Notes: generated from the sequence alone by a model not told the origin. A DNA stretch of 11,947 nt from Candidatus Peribacteria bacterium (GCA_031288635.1 JAITQZ010000096.1:1-11947); one strand, 5' to 3'. Counted from the stretch's first letter, positions 1-7,535 are shown. A program made the numbers and translations.

Positions 1-42
1 GATAGAATAACTTCCGCATTTTTTACATTTTCTTTGGTACAT
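1..42 (-). CDS. Possible start of a zinc-ribbon protein (partial, runs off left edge)
   Basis: Fourteen codons are visible, starting at an ATG (42-40) and reading MYQRKCKKCGSYSI before the window ends. The CxxCG knuckle near the N-terminus is typical of the first half of a small zinc ribbon. It points away from the small membrane gene at 117-383, with a perfect palindrome (53-77) between them, which fits a divergent promoter. There is no Shine-Dalgarno sequence upstream, but most genes in this window also lack one. With so few codons the call is tentative and no function can be named. Confidence 0.3.
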   Translation of the reverse strand, partial: MYQRKCKKCGSYSI

Positions 43-52
43 TTTGAAAAAA

Positions 53-77
53 TAGTAGATAAAACAATTATCTACTA
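53..77. promoter_or_regulatory. Perfect 10-bp palindrome with 5-nt centre, candidate operator
   Basis: TAGTAGATAA (53-62) and TTATCTACTA (68-77) are exact reverse complements around AACAA. The site sits about 10 bp upstream of the minus ATG at 42 and upstream of the plus-strand membrane gene, so it could be a dimeric repressor site in a divergent promoter. A TTGAAA at 44-49 could be a plus-strand -35 box. The alternative is a hairpin terminator, since a pyrimidine-rich run follows at 78-94; no gene is visible that it would terminate on the plus strand. Confidence 0.4.
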
Positions 78-116
78 CTCTTTTCCTTCTTTTTAGCCAC
101 ACATTTTTTTAATTAT

Positions 117-383
117 ACCGAAATAGAGTATGAGCTACTCCCAGAATCTAACAAAGAAACCTATTCCATTATAAAGAAGGTAGCTGTTGTTCTCCTTCTT
201 GCCATGGTTTTGCTAAGCTTAATTCTAAAGCTGGCTGGAAATAATTGGGGAGCAATTATACAGACAATGCTAATTGGGGCTATTGGGATAATGATAGTAA
301 TGGGACTAGGCTTTCTCTCTATCCTGGTACCCAACTGGGTACGAATGAGAAGGATTAGAAAACAACTAAAGAAGCTCGTTTAA
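117..383 (+). CDS. Small two-helix membrane protein, start unresolved
   Basis: A frame open from 63 to the TAA at 381-383 reads from about 117 as TEIEYELLPESNKETYSIIK, then two hydrophobic stretches (VAVVLLLAMVLLSLILKLA and about 25 residues from IIQTMLIGAIGIM) and a basic tail (RRIRKQLKKLV). This is a typical small inner-membrane protein with an acidic N-terminus and cytoplasmic basic end. The only in-frame ATG is at 204, which would remove the acidic segment and half of the first helix. No ATG, GTG or TTG lies in frame between 63 and 204, so either a rare start (ATA at 123) is used, the short form from 204 is made, or the 5' end is damaged. A perfect hairpin terminator overlaps its stop, which supports a real transcription unit. 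One CGA (codon before MRR) would read Trp. No family recognised. Confidence 0.55.
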   Translation, partial: TEIEYELLPESNKETYSIIKKVAVVLLLAMVLLSLILKLAGNNWGAIIQTMLIGAIGIMIVMGLGFLSILVPNWVRMRRIRKQLKKLV

Positions 384-395
384 GAGCTTCTTTTT
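368..395. terminator. Rho-independent terminator shared by convergent genes
   Basis: AAAGAAGCTC (368-377) pairs perfectly with GAGCTTCTTT (384-393) around a GTTTAA loop, with further T on the plus side and a T-rich run on the minus side. It contains the stop codon of the small membrane gene and lies about 11 bp beyond the leuS stop (406), so it can end transcription from both sides. Confidence 0.8.
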
Positions 396-405
396 GCGAG
401 TGGTT

Positions 406-3400
406 TTATGCTATAACGATATTCATAATTTTTCATGGTAGGTAAATTATTTTTTTTACTTCACTAGTAGTTAGGTAGGTATTTAGTTTTTCTGTGCCTT
501 TTATTAGCTCCAAAACTTTTTCCTGACTGGCAGTTGGTGAGACTTCAAGGGTTCCGCGGACTTTTCCGTTGAACTGGATAGCAAGGATTACGGTGTCGGA
601 AATCAGCTTTGTTTCGTCTCGTTGGGGTCGTTTTGCTTTGGTGAAGATAGAGAATTTGTTGCCTAGGAGGCTTCGAAATTCTTCGGCAAGATGGGGTGCA
701 AAGGGTGCAAGGAGGATGATGAAGGTTTCAAAAAGCTGACGGCTAATGGTGTTTTGCTCGCTGAGGGCGTTTGCTAAAATCATAAATTGCGAAATGGTGG
801 TGTTGAAACGGAAGGCGTCGATGTCTTCGGTCGTTTTTTTGATGGTTTGATGGAGGAGGGTTTCGATGTGTTTGGGGGCTGTAACGGTTTTTTGGGGTAT
901 TTCAACCCCGCTGGTCGCGGGGTTCGGACGAGGCACCCCGCAGTTTTGCGGGGTTCAGCCATCGTCCCTACTGTCATCGTTCGTTATCGGACGGTTTATT
1001 GAACCGTCCCTACATTGGGTGTTGTTGTTTGGATGGGTTAATGATGTATCTACTTTGTCCCGTAATGCTACGACTTTATCCAAAAACTTTCTCACTCCTT
1101 TCAATCCGTTGGTATTTCGTGAAATGAATTGGTCAAAGGGTCCCATAAACATTTCGTACATTCTGAATGCGTCAGCTCCATATTCGGCGATGACGTCATC
1201 GGGATTGACGACATTTCATCGTCTTTTCGACATTTTACGACCGTCTTGTGCCATAATGAGTCAGACTTTTTCATATCTTTGAAAAGGTTCTTGTTGGCTG
1301 ACGACACCAATGTCATAGAGGAATTTTTGCCAAAATCTTGCGTAAATCATATGTCTGGTTACGTGTTCTGCACCACCAACATAGACATCTACGTTTTTTC
1401 GATAGTGTTCGTTTTCTTTGTTGACTAGGGTTTGGTCATTTTTCGGGTCCATATATCTTAATCGGTACCGACTGGAACCTGCTCGTCCGGGCATGGTGTT
1501 GCTTTCTCTTTTTGCTTCGTTTCAGCAGATGGGACATGTTGTTTTCATTCGCCAATCTACATCATCCAAGGGCCCTTCTTCTCTGCCGGTCGGTTCGTAA
1601 TTGTCAATGTCTGGTAGAGTGAGAGGTAAAGCTGATTCTGGAAGTGGATTGACTTTACTAATATCGATTAGTTCAAACCTTCGTCCAACGAGTCCGTTAG
1701 TTTCTATTTTTTCTATATATCACGGAGTGAAGTTGTAGTGTTCTTTGAGGTCTTCAACAGTCTTTACCGATTTGAATTGTTGTTTGTTTCGATAAATTTC
1801 TGCTAAGGTAGGAGCAGTAAAGAGTTCTTCAAAGTTTTTTCGTTCAAATTTTTCTGTGATTTTTGCATACAGTACTTCATTAGTTTCTTTATTTACCATT
1901 TTTAGAACCTCACCAACTTTTATATTCCCAAAATATCTTTCTGGTTCTTCAGGGTTTAATGCTCTGGTTTCTATGGTTTTTTTTTGGGTTTTTATCCCTT
2001 CTCGGGTGTCTTGGTCATAGAAGTTGATGGTATGCAGTTTACCCCCCTTCTGAAGGGGGGCTTCTCCGCAATGTTTACAAAACACTACAGGAAATGGTTC
2101 ACCCCAATATCTTTGGCGAGAAAACACCCAATCCTGAATTTTATAATTGCTTTTTTCTCCTCCGAGGTTTCTTTCTGCGAGTCGTTGTTGCATTGCTTTG
2201 ATGGCTTCATCGCTCGTTAGTCAGGTGAAGTCTCAGGAGTTTATCAATCTTCACTTTTCACAAAAAGCAGTCTCTCATTCCACGAAAGCCTTAATTCAAG
2301 TAAGATTGTCTTTATGAGTCACTTGTTCCAATGCTTCTTGATAAGTCAACCATATTGCCTCTTGTTTTTCCTTTTCTTCATCCGCAACACTCAGAGGTGT
2401 TTCATCAATAAGTTCCAGCACAACATCGTGAGTAATCTTTTGCCTCCAGACATTCTTATTTTCTGCAAAGAAATTGCTTTCTGCTATTCGTCAAATAGTG
2501 TGGAGGGCTTTTGTTTTGTATCCTGTTTCTTCCAATACTTCTCTTTCTGCTGCCTGTAAAGGAGTTTCTCCTTCATCAATACCTCCTACTATTGGTGCAA
2601 TCCAACCGAATTTTTTGAACCTCACAAATAAAAACTTTCCATCTGATTTTCTCTGAATAACTGCGTTTATCGTTTCCCTACGTTCAGCCTTTTCATTTGG
2701 TGTTCATTCTATGGGCATAATACTTTGTACAATCGGAATATCGTACTTTTTCGCAAATTCAAAATCTCTTTCATCGTGAGCGGGAACTGCCATTACTACT
2801 CCCGTTCCGTAGTTTGCTAAGACATAATCACCGATGAAGATTGGAACTTCTTTTCCGCTGAATGGATTTATCGCGTAAGCTCCCGTAAATTGTCCGGTTT
2901 TCTCCTTTTGGAGTTCGGTTCTTTCGAGTTGGGTTTTGTATTTTGCTTGCTGTTTGTAGGCTTCAACGGGTTCGCGGTATTCATCGGTGGTGATTTGGTC
3001 AACCAATGGGTGTTCTGGTGCCATTACGACGAAGGTCATCCCGAAGACGGTATCTATACGGGTGGTAAAGACTCTGAACTTCCCTCCTTCTGAAGGAGGG
3101 GTAGGGGAGGTTCGTCCAGAGAGTTCATTTTGTACTGAACCCCCCGTCGCTTCGCTCCTTCCCCCCTTCATAAGGGGGGTTGCAACAACCATTTCAAATT
3201 CTGTTCCACTACTTTTTCAAATCCGATTTCTTTCTAATTCTTTCATACTTTCGTCCCAATGTAATTCGTCCAATCCTTCCAATAATCTATCTGCATATTT
3301 CGTAATTCTCAATACCCATTGTCTCATCGGTCTTTGCTCAACTTCACTGCCACATCTTTCACATTTTCCGTCTTCCAAATCTTCGTTTGCGAGTCCAGTT

Positions 3401-3954
3401 TTGCAATGTGGACATCGGTTGATGGGTTTGTAGTCAATGTAGGCTAAACGAACGTCGTTAGGATTTTCTCCTTTGTATTCGGAAATGGGGCGAGCCTGCT
3501 TTTTCTCCTCATCGTAATAATGAGTATAGAGCTGCAAGAATATCCATTGTGTCCACTTGAAATACTCAGGGTCAGCAGTACTAAAGCTTCTCTCTCGGTC
3601 ATAGGAAAATCAGATTTTTTCTAATTGTTGTTTATAATAAGTGATATTTTTGGTTGCAACATCTTGGGGTTTCATTTTATTGTCTATAGCATATTGTTCT
3701 GTTCCCAGTCCGAACGTGTCGAATCCCATAGGATGAAGTACAGAAAAACCTTCTAACATTTTTTTTCTAGCTAGCGTATCAGTAGCAACAAATCCTTTCG
3801 GGTGTCCTACGTGTAATCCTGCTCCTGAAGGATATGGAAACATATCTAAAATATAAAATTTTGCTTTCTGCGGGTCTTCGGCGACTTTGTAGACTTGTTC
3901 GGAAGCCCGTTTTTCTTGTCGTTTCTTTTCCATTGCGTTGAAGTTGATTTGCAT
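406..3954 (-). CDS. leuS: Leucyl-tRNA synthetase with inserted Nudix domain (recoded, 15 in-frame UGA)
   Basis: Charges tRNA-Leu with leucine in the cytoplasm (class Ia synthetase). Read with UGA=Gly it is one frame of 1182 codons from ATG at 3954 to TAA at 406, far longer than the usual 800-900. In order: class I motif HVGHP (residue 48), 'IGFSYD' (115), zinc knuckle CPHC/CERC (181-201), 'RNWIGKSSG' entering the editing domain, '[10 protein letters not shown]' and '[10 protein letters not shown]', a Nudix domain (about 427-565, complete Nudix box 457-479), 'NSGDFTGL', '[11 protein letters not shown]', 'AGSSWYWLRY', KMSKRWGN (variant of KMSKSKGN), anticodon-binding domain, and the C-terminal tail '[12 protein letters not shown]', which is reached only by reading through TGA at 433-435. 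At least 12 CGA/CGG codons fall on family tryptophans. Three palindromic insertions interrupt loops without breaking the frame. No Shine-Dalgarno sequence upstream. Confidence 0.97.
904..1013. repeat. Triple-hairpin palindromic insertion inside leuS
   Basis: Three perfect hairpins lie in a row: AACCCCGC/GCGGGGTT (904-911, 917-924), ACCCCGCA/TGCGGGGT (935-942, 947-954) and GGACGGTT/AACCGTCC (989-996, 1002-1009). The 9-mer CGTCCCTAC occurs twice (963-971, 1005-1013). The block is GC-rich in an AT-rich gene and encodes about 36 residues with no counterpart in LeuRS, in a loop of the anticodon-binding domain just before '[12 protein letters not shown]'. It keeps the reading frame. Confidence 0.75.
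2042..2060. repeat. Short palindromic insertion inside leuS
   Basis: CCCCCCTTCTGAAGGGGGG is a perfect 9-bp palindrome around a single T. In the leuS frame it adds 'APLQKGG' just after the 'FCKHCGE' knuckle that follows 'RYWGEPFP'. Its core (CCTTCTGAAGG) is shared with the 3082-3100 palindrome. Confidence 0.65.
3082..3181. repeat. Composite palindromic insertion inside the leuS editing domain
   Basis: Two perfect palindromes, CCCTCCTTC-T-GAAGGAGGG (3082-3100) and CCCCCCTT-CAT-AAGGGGGG (3161-3179), flank a GC-rich linker. Together they encode about 35 low-complexity residues (TPLMKGG...[10 protein letters not shown]) placed directly before the conserved editing-domain strand '[10 protein letters not shown]'. 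Such PPSEGG-type translations are typical of small intergenic palindromic repeats that have entered a gene in frame. Confidence 0.7.
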
Positions 3955-4004
3955 CGTGAATTCGAAAAAATATAAAGAATGTAGTAAAAATACTCTTTAT
4001 GGGG

Positions 4005-4032
4005 TTGAAATCAAGATGAAAATACCTATAGA
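4005..4032 (+). promoter_or_regulatory. Putative sigma70-type promoter, near-leaderless
   Basis: TTGAAA (4005-4010), a 16-nt spacer and TATAGA (4027-4032) precede the ATG at 4039 by only 6 nt, so transcription would begin at or next to the start codon. It lies in the 84-bp region between the divergent leuS and acidic-protein genes. Confidence 0.45.
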
Positions 4033-4038
4033 AAAGGT

Positions 4039-4446
4039 ATGCGTATTTCTCTATTTCATAAACCCGCTTTGTATTGGACCTTGTTAGCGATAGTGCTTTT
4101 GGCTCTCGCTGGGGGATTTTGGTATGTAAATGCTTTCCATTCGGCGTCTGAAAAAGCTGAAAAAAATGCTGTGGTATTGGTGACTGAAACTGCACCTACA
4201 GAAGTAGAAGTGGTTTTGGGAGGAGAGGTTTCTGAGGAAGAAATGGTGAATGAAGAAGTAGGAGAGGAGAGTAATCTTGTTTCTCAAGTGCAACCAACGG
4301 TGGAAAAAGCTGAACTGCCAAAAGAATTGCCTTCAGAGGAGACTTTTGAAGAGATTGGACTGCTAGAAAATGACCTTTCAGAGTGAGCGGATGAAGAAAT
4401 AGAAGTTATTTTTGAATGTGAGACGGGTGATGAAGGGCGAGAATAG
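4039..4446 (+). CDS. Acidic single-pass membrane-anchored protein, unknown function
   Basis: 135 residues. A basic N-terminus (MRISLFHK) leads into one transmembrane segment (about 11-31, rich in L/A/G), followed by a very glutamate-rich tail presumably outside the membrane. The frame passes one TGA (4384-4386, Gly) and ends at TAG 4444-4446; stopping at the TGA would lose the last 20 codons, which continue the same acidic composition (ADEEIEVIFECETGDEGRE). It is divergent from leuS and convergent with the next minus-strand gene, whose stop lies only 6 bp away. No domain recognised; the tail looks disordered and could be a cell-envelope spacer or a partner for a basic surface. Confidence 0.65.
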
Positions 4447-4452
4447 CCTGTT

Positions 4453-5304
4453 TTACTCAATCATTTCTTTTTCAATCATTTTCTTTCCATAACGGAATAC
4501 TTTAACAGGCTTTAACAGGAGGAATATTAGAAAGCCGATTACACTGATGACTCGCAGTAAGATTTTGAAAACTCCGATTAAAATAAAGTACATTAGTGCT
4601 ATTACCGCCAATTGAAAACCTTCATTTACTTGGGTAGTTTTGAGTTTTCCCATTAGAAATTCACAACTATTTTTACTGATTGAATCGCTCAGCTCTCCGA
4701 CTTGGGAAGTGAAAAAAGATTTTGTGTTTTCAAAAAATTGTTCGATTTCAGATTTTTCTGGTTGTGAGGGGGAGGTGGTTTTGATAGGAGTTTTATTAGG
4801 GGTCAGCTTTTTGAACATTTCGCTTCCTACGAGTTGGTCGGAAAACTGTATTAAATCTTCGCACGTGAAAGGGATTGCGGAGTATCTCCCGAGCATTAAT
4901 ACACTAAAGAATAGGGTTAAAATTGCTGCAATGGTGTATCCTCCTTCCGTAAAGTAAGCGAATGCTGAGAAACGGATTCTATTTTTTAGTTGGAGAAAGA
5001 GGAAAAAAAGCAGGAGCCCGATTGCGAGGTTAAACAGAAGGATTTCTCCATAGGAATGTCGCGTCTCTCCTCCTAAAAAGATTCATTCCCCGATGGTCAA
5101 GAGGAATACTACTATCCGTATCTTTCGATGGCGAAGTGGATACAAGTCAATTGCGAGAAAGTACAGCGAAAGAAAAAGCACAATAAAGCTGACTAACGGA
5201 ATTAAAATAGTGTTTGTTGCAAACAAGGTAAATATACACATTCCGTAAGCAAGCAAGGTTAGGAGTCCTGTAAGTGTGAAACGGACTTTTTTATGGAGGG
5301 TCAT
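4453..5304 (-). CDS. Multi-pass membrane protein of unknown function, operon with prepilin peptidase
   Basis: 283 residues from ATG 5304 (GTG at 5307 is also possible) to TAA 4453-4455, with one TGA read as Gly (5083-5085). The N-terminal half holds about five hydrophobic segments (around residues 10-30, 33-53, 63-73, 90-107 and 120-137). A soluble middle part of about 80 residues follows (from 'CEDLIQFSDQ' to 'KTTQVNEGFQ'), then two more hydrophobic segments and a basic tail with KKMIEKEMIE. It begins within 3 nt of the stop of the prepilin peptidase, so the two are almost certainly co-transcribed and translationally coupled. The context suggests a role near the pilus or secretion machinery, but there is no family match I can name. 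Confidence 0.7.
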
Positions 5305-5307
5305 CAC

Positions 5308-6150
5308 TTATGAGGGGGTAAGTAAAACGTGGAGTATTTCTTTTCCGTAGCGTATCAAAATGAGGAATGCAACAATCATTCCAGGCAGGAAAGGAAGGTT
5401 TGATGGTGTTGCGTTCTTATGGAGGGCGAAAAGGAGCATAAACGAAAACAGACAGGAGATGATGAGATAGCTAGAAAGGAAGTAGACCCGTTCCACGACG
5501 GATGAAAGAGGAAGAAAGACTTGTATTACGCTTCCCAATATTCCTGCAGCTAGTACATCGCCAAATCCAAATCCTTCAGCCTTTTTTTTGTATTTTATGT
5601 ATGCTATTGCTTTGCCTAAAAAGTAAATGACGAGGAATACGCAGAAAAAAATTACGGTTCCTTGCAATGCTTTCCGTAGGTTGTAGCCTCGTCCTCGTTG
5701 AGAGCAGAAAGACAGGAGGAGAAAAAGCAGACTGGCGGTGAGATGAAGTTCGTATTGTTTTAGGTCATACAATGCGATGAGAAATAGCAACCATATTCCT
5801 ATGGTGGGGATACTGGCTTGTTGTATTCGTTCTGTTGGTTGTGGCATTCCTAGTGTTCGTCGTGTCCCTAGGAAGATTATTACGGTTCAGATTTCTAAAG
5901 TTGGGTACCATCGAGAGAGTTTGGTGTTGCAATAACGGCATTTCCCCTTTTGAGAGAAGAAGCTTCGGAGCGGGAGTAAATCTGTTGTTCATAGGGTATG
6001 ATGGCAATGTCTACATTCCGAGCGACCAAAGAAAAAGCCTTTCAATGTCTGTCGATTTGGCAATTCTCCCAAACGAAAAAAAATCACGGACCCAAAGGAG
6101 CCAAAAACCAGACCTAAGAGGATGAGCAGGAGAATATTGAGCGGGAGCAT
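5308..6150 (-). CDS. pilD: Type IV prepilin peptidase (A24 family)
   Basis: Membrane aspartyl protease that cleaves the leader of type IV prepilins or pseudopilins and usually N-methylates the new N-terminus. 280 residues from ATG 6150 to TAA 5308, with two TGA read as Gly (5989-5991, 5887-5889). The N-terminal helix has the family 'GxxxGSFxxV' pattern (VFGSFGSVIFFRL). The cytoplasmic zinc loop follows: CRHC...'TTDLLPL'...CRYC with 'SWWYPTLE', where a CGA gives the Trp of the family 'SWxYPxvE'. The two active-site aspartates are plausible in 'LYDLKQYEL' and 'GFGFGDV'. About seven to eight hydrophobic helices are present, as expected. A TTG at 6243 would extend it but adds residues before the usual N-terminus. 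Read with the standard code it breaks into three fragments. Confidence 0.9.
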
Positions 6151-6218
6151 AGAGATTGGGGGATGATAAAATGATTTTTTATATGGAGTGAAGAAAAGAA
6201 TTTTTGAGATACTATTTC

Positions 6219-6519
6219 TTATTCTTTTTGTAGATATTCTCAAGAAGATAAATCGTCTCGTAAGGGGTTATTTTCTTCAGTTAAAGCAATTTTTTTTGCT
6301 CTTGACCGTCATTTTATCTTTTTTTCACAAGCAATAGCATCAGTGATTAAGTCGAATGTTTGAAACCAAACCAAACGATGGATATGGTACTTTTTAGTAA
6401 ATCATTCATTTTCTTCTCTTTTATGTTGTTGGACTCTTTTATGAAGGTTAGAAGTTACACCAACGTATAAGATTCCTTATTTTTTACTTGCTAGGATATA
6501 TATATCAATATCTTTTCAT
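6219..6519 (-). pseudogene. GIY-YIG family endonuclease, decayed
   Basis: Single-domain GIY-YIG nuclease of the about 100-residue class. The body is nearly intact in one frame from 6476 to TAA 6219-6221: 'GILYVGVTSNLHKR', 'GFTKKYHIHRLVWF', 'AIACEKKIKGWSRAKKIAL', 'NPLWDDLSS'. Upstream, 'YILASKK' runs into TAA at 6477-6479, and the likely ATG (6519-6517) is out of frame by 2 nt across a TATATATAT run, consistent with loss of one TA unit. So the gene has one nonsense codon and one frameshift. It is valuable as evidence for the code: TGA gives the Gly of 'GFTKKY' and 'KGW', CGG the Trp of 'KGW' and CGA the Trp of 'NPxW'. Sequencing error could explain the defects but would need two. Confidence 0.75.
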
Positions 6520-6582
6520 TAGTATAAGGAGAGGTAAAAGATTTATAGAAGTATTGTTATTCTTTTGGGAGAAGGATTTTTA

Positions 6583-6640
6583 TCTACAGAGATTCTTCAC
6601 TATGGCTCGCAAGCGTCGCCTCCGTTCAGAATGACGAGCC
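6583..6640. repeat. Short intergenic repeat, related to the copy near 11790
   Basis: TCTACAGAGATTCTTCACTA (6583-6602) matches 11790-11809 with one difference. It is followed by GGCTCG (6604-6609) and CGAGCC (6635-6640), which form a closing stem around a GC-rich loop containing TTCAGAATGACG. The whole resembles the 'GATTCTTCACT...TTCAGAATGAC' intergenic repeats seen in many bacterial genomes. The rest of the 6520-6698 gap shows an ATTGAA/TTCAAT hairpin (about 6668-6687) and two AGAGGTCT copies, but no gene. Confidence 0.55.
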
Positions 6641-6698
6641 CCTAGAAGAGGTCTCGATTCTTTTGTCATTGAATGGTAAAGTTCAATAAAAGAGGTCT

Positions 6699-7481
6699 TT
6701 AAGATTTCACTTTGTTTCTCGGAATGGCGATATGCGAGGAGGAACGTTTCATTCTGGCACTAATGACTTTTGAAATATTATAACAGAGTTCACTCAGGAG
6801 GTACATTTGGTGGAGGGAAATGACTTTCCACAGTGAAATGCCTGCTTTTAGGGTGGAAAAATCAATCTCTGCATCACAGACGTAGTCTGGAGAGCCTTCT
6901 CGTTCGGGTAAATGTTCTTTGTAGACGAAATGGAGACGGATTTTTTTTATTGCGGTTTTTTTCTGTCCTTTGGGGTCTTTTTTACTTGCGAGGAAAATTT
7001 TCTGTTTTTGGAAATCTTCTGCTTGGATGAGGAGTGATGGGGTACTAGAATGGCTTAGCACATTACGCAGAAAACGGATGGTTTGCTCAAATGCGAGATA
7101 TTGTTCGTTGAAAATGGTTTTTAAGGTGTTGCGAAAGGTGGGGACATTTTCTATCATCTCTCTCATTACGGAAAAAATCCCACGGAAAGCAGAGATTTCT
7201 GTGAGATAGCCAAAAACATTTTTGGAAGTAGAATGTTTGTGGATTTCGGAGAGTAAGGAAGATGTTAATTCTGCATTGATAGCAAAGGTACTATGTTCTC
7301 CTGTAGGAATACTGAGATGATGAGGGAGAGAGAGTAGTCTGCTTTTTGCTTGAGCTTCAAAAAACTTTCCGAGAGAGAGAAATTTGTAATACCCTTGTAA
7401 GAGTTCTAGATAAGCGAGCATTAGGGAAAGAAAGATAAAAATTACTAGCAATATACGTATTTTTTCAGAAATTACTAGCAA
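6699..7481 (-). CDS. Membrane-anchored protein with HEPN-like RNVLSH motif
   Basis: 260 residues from a TTG at 7481 to TAA 6699-6701; no ATG exists in frame upstream, so the start is provisional. An N-terminal transmembrane segment (about 10-30) is followed by a mostly helical soluble domain. R139-N140-V-L-S-H144 fits the R-x4-H signature of HEPN ribonuclease domains, with helices before it (YLAFEQTIRFL) and a later 'EIDFSTLKAGISLWKVISL' segment. HEPN proteins are often toxins or defence and RNA-cleaving factors, but membrane anchoring is unusual and the motif alone is weak evidence. The motif Arg is CGT, so it stays Arg in this code. Divergent from the Cys-module gene, 113 bp apart. An in-frame 13-nt direct repeat (7439-7451, 7469-7481) duplicates 'LLVI' at the N-terminus. 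Confidence 0.6.
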   Translation of the reverse strand: MLVISEKIRILLVIFIFLSLMLAYLELLQGYYKFLSLGKFFEAQAKSRLLSLPHHLSIPTGEHSTFAINAELTSSLLSEIHKHSTSKNVFGYLTEISAFRGIFSVMREMIENVPTFRNTLKTIFNEQYLAFEQTIRFLRNVLSHSSTPSLLIQAEDFQKQKIFLASKKDPKGQKKTAIKKIRLHFVYKEHLPEREGSPDYVCDAEIDFSTLKAGISLWKVISLHQMYLLSELCYNISKVISARMKRSSSHIAIPRNKVKS

Positions 7482-7535
7482 ATCTTTTTGTAGGGGGCAG
7501 ATTTCTGGGTAGGAGTAAAAAATCTTTCAAAAAAG

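Noticed and set aside
1101..1316. Minus-strand frame in the LeuRS KMSKS region
   Set aside because: Out of frame with leuS; the true frame there reads the KMSKR-WGN motif and '[15 protein letters not shown]'.
866..1428. Plus-strand frames opposite leuS
   Set aside because: Antisense shadows of the recoded synthetase with no motif or start signal.
904..3181. CRISPR array or transposon ends
   Set aside because: Palindromes are few, unevenly spaced, without regular spacers, and there is no transposase; they fit in-frame palindromic repeats better.
406..3954. A cluster of broken leuS fragments or a pseudogene
   Set aside because: All fragments are in one frame, separated only by TGA at conserved glycines; no frameshift or TAA/TAG is present.
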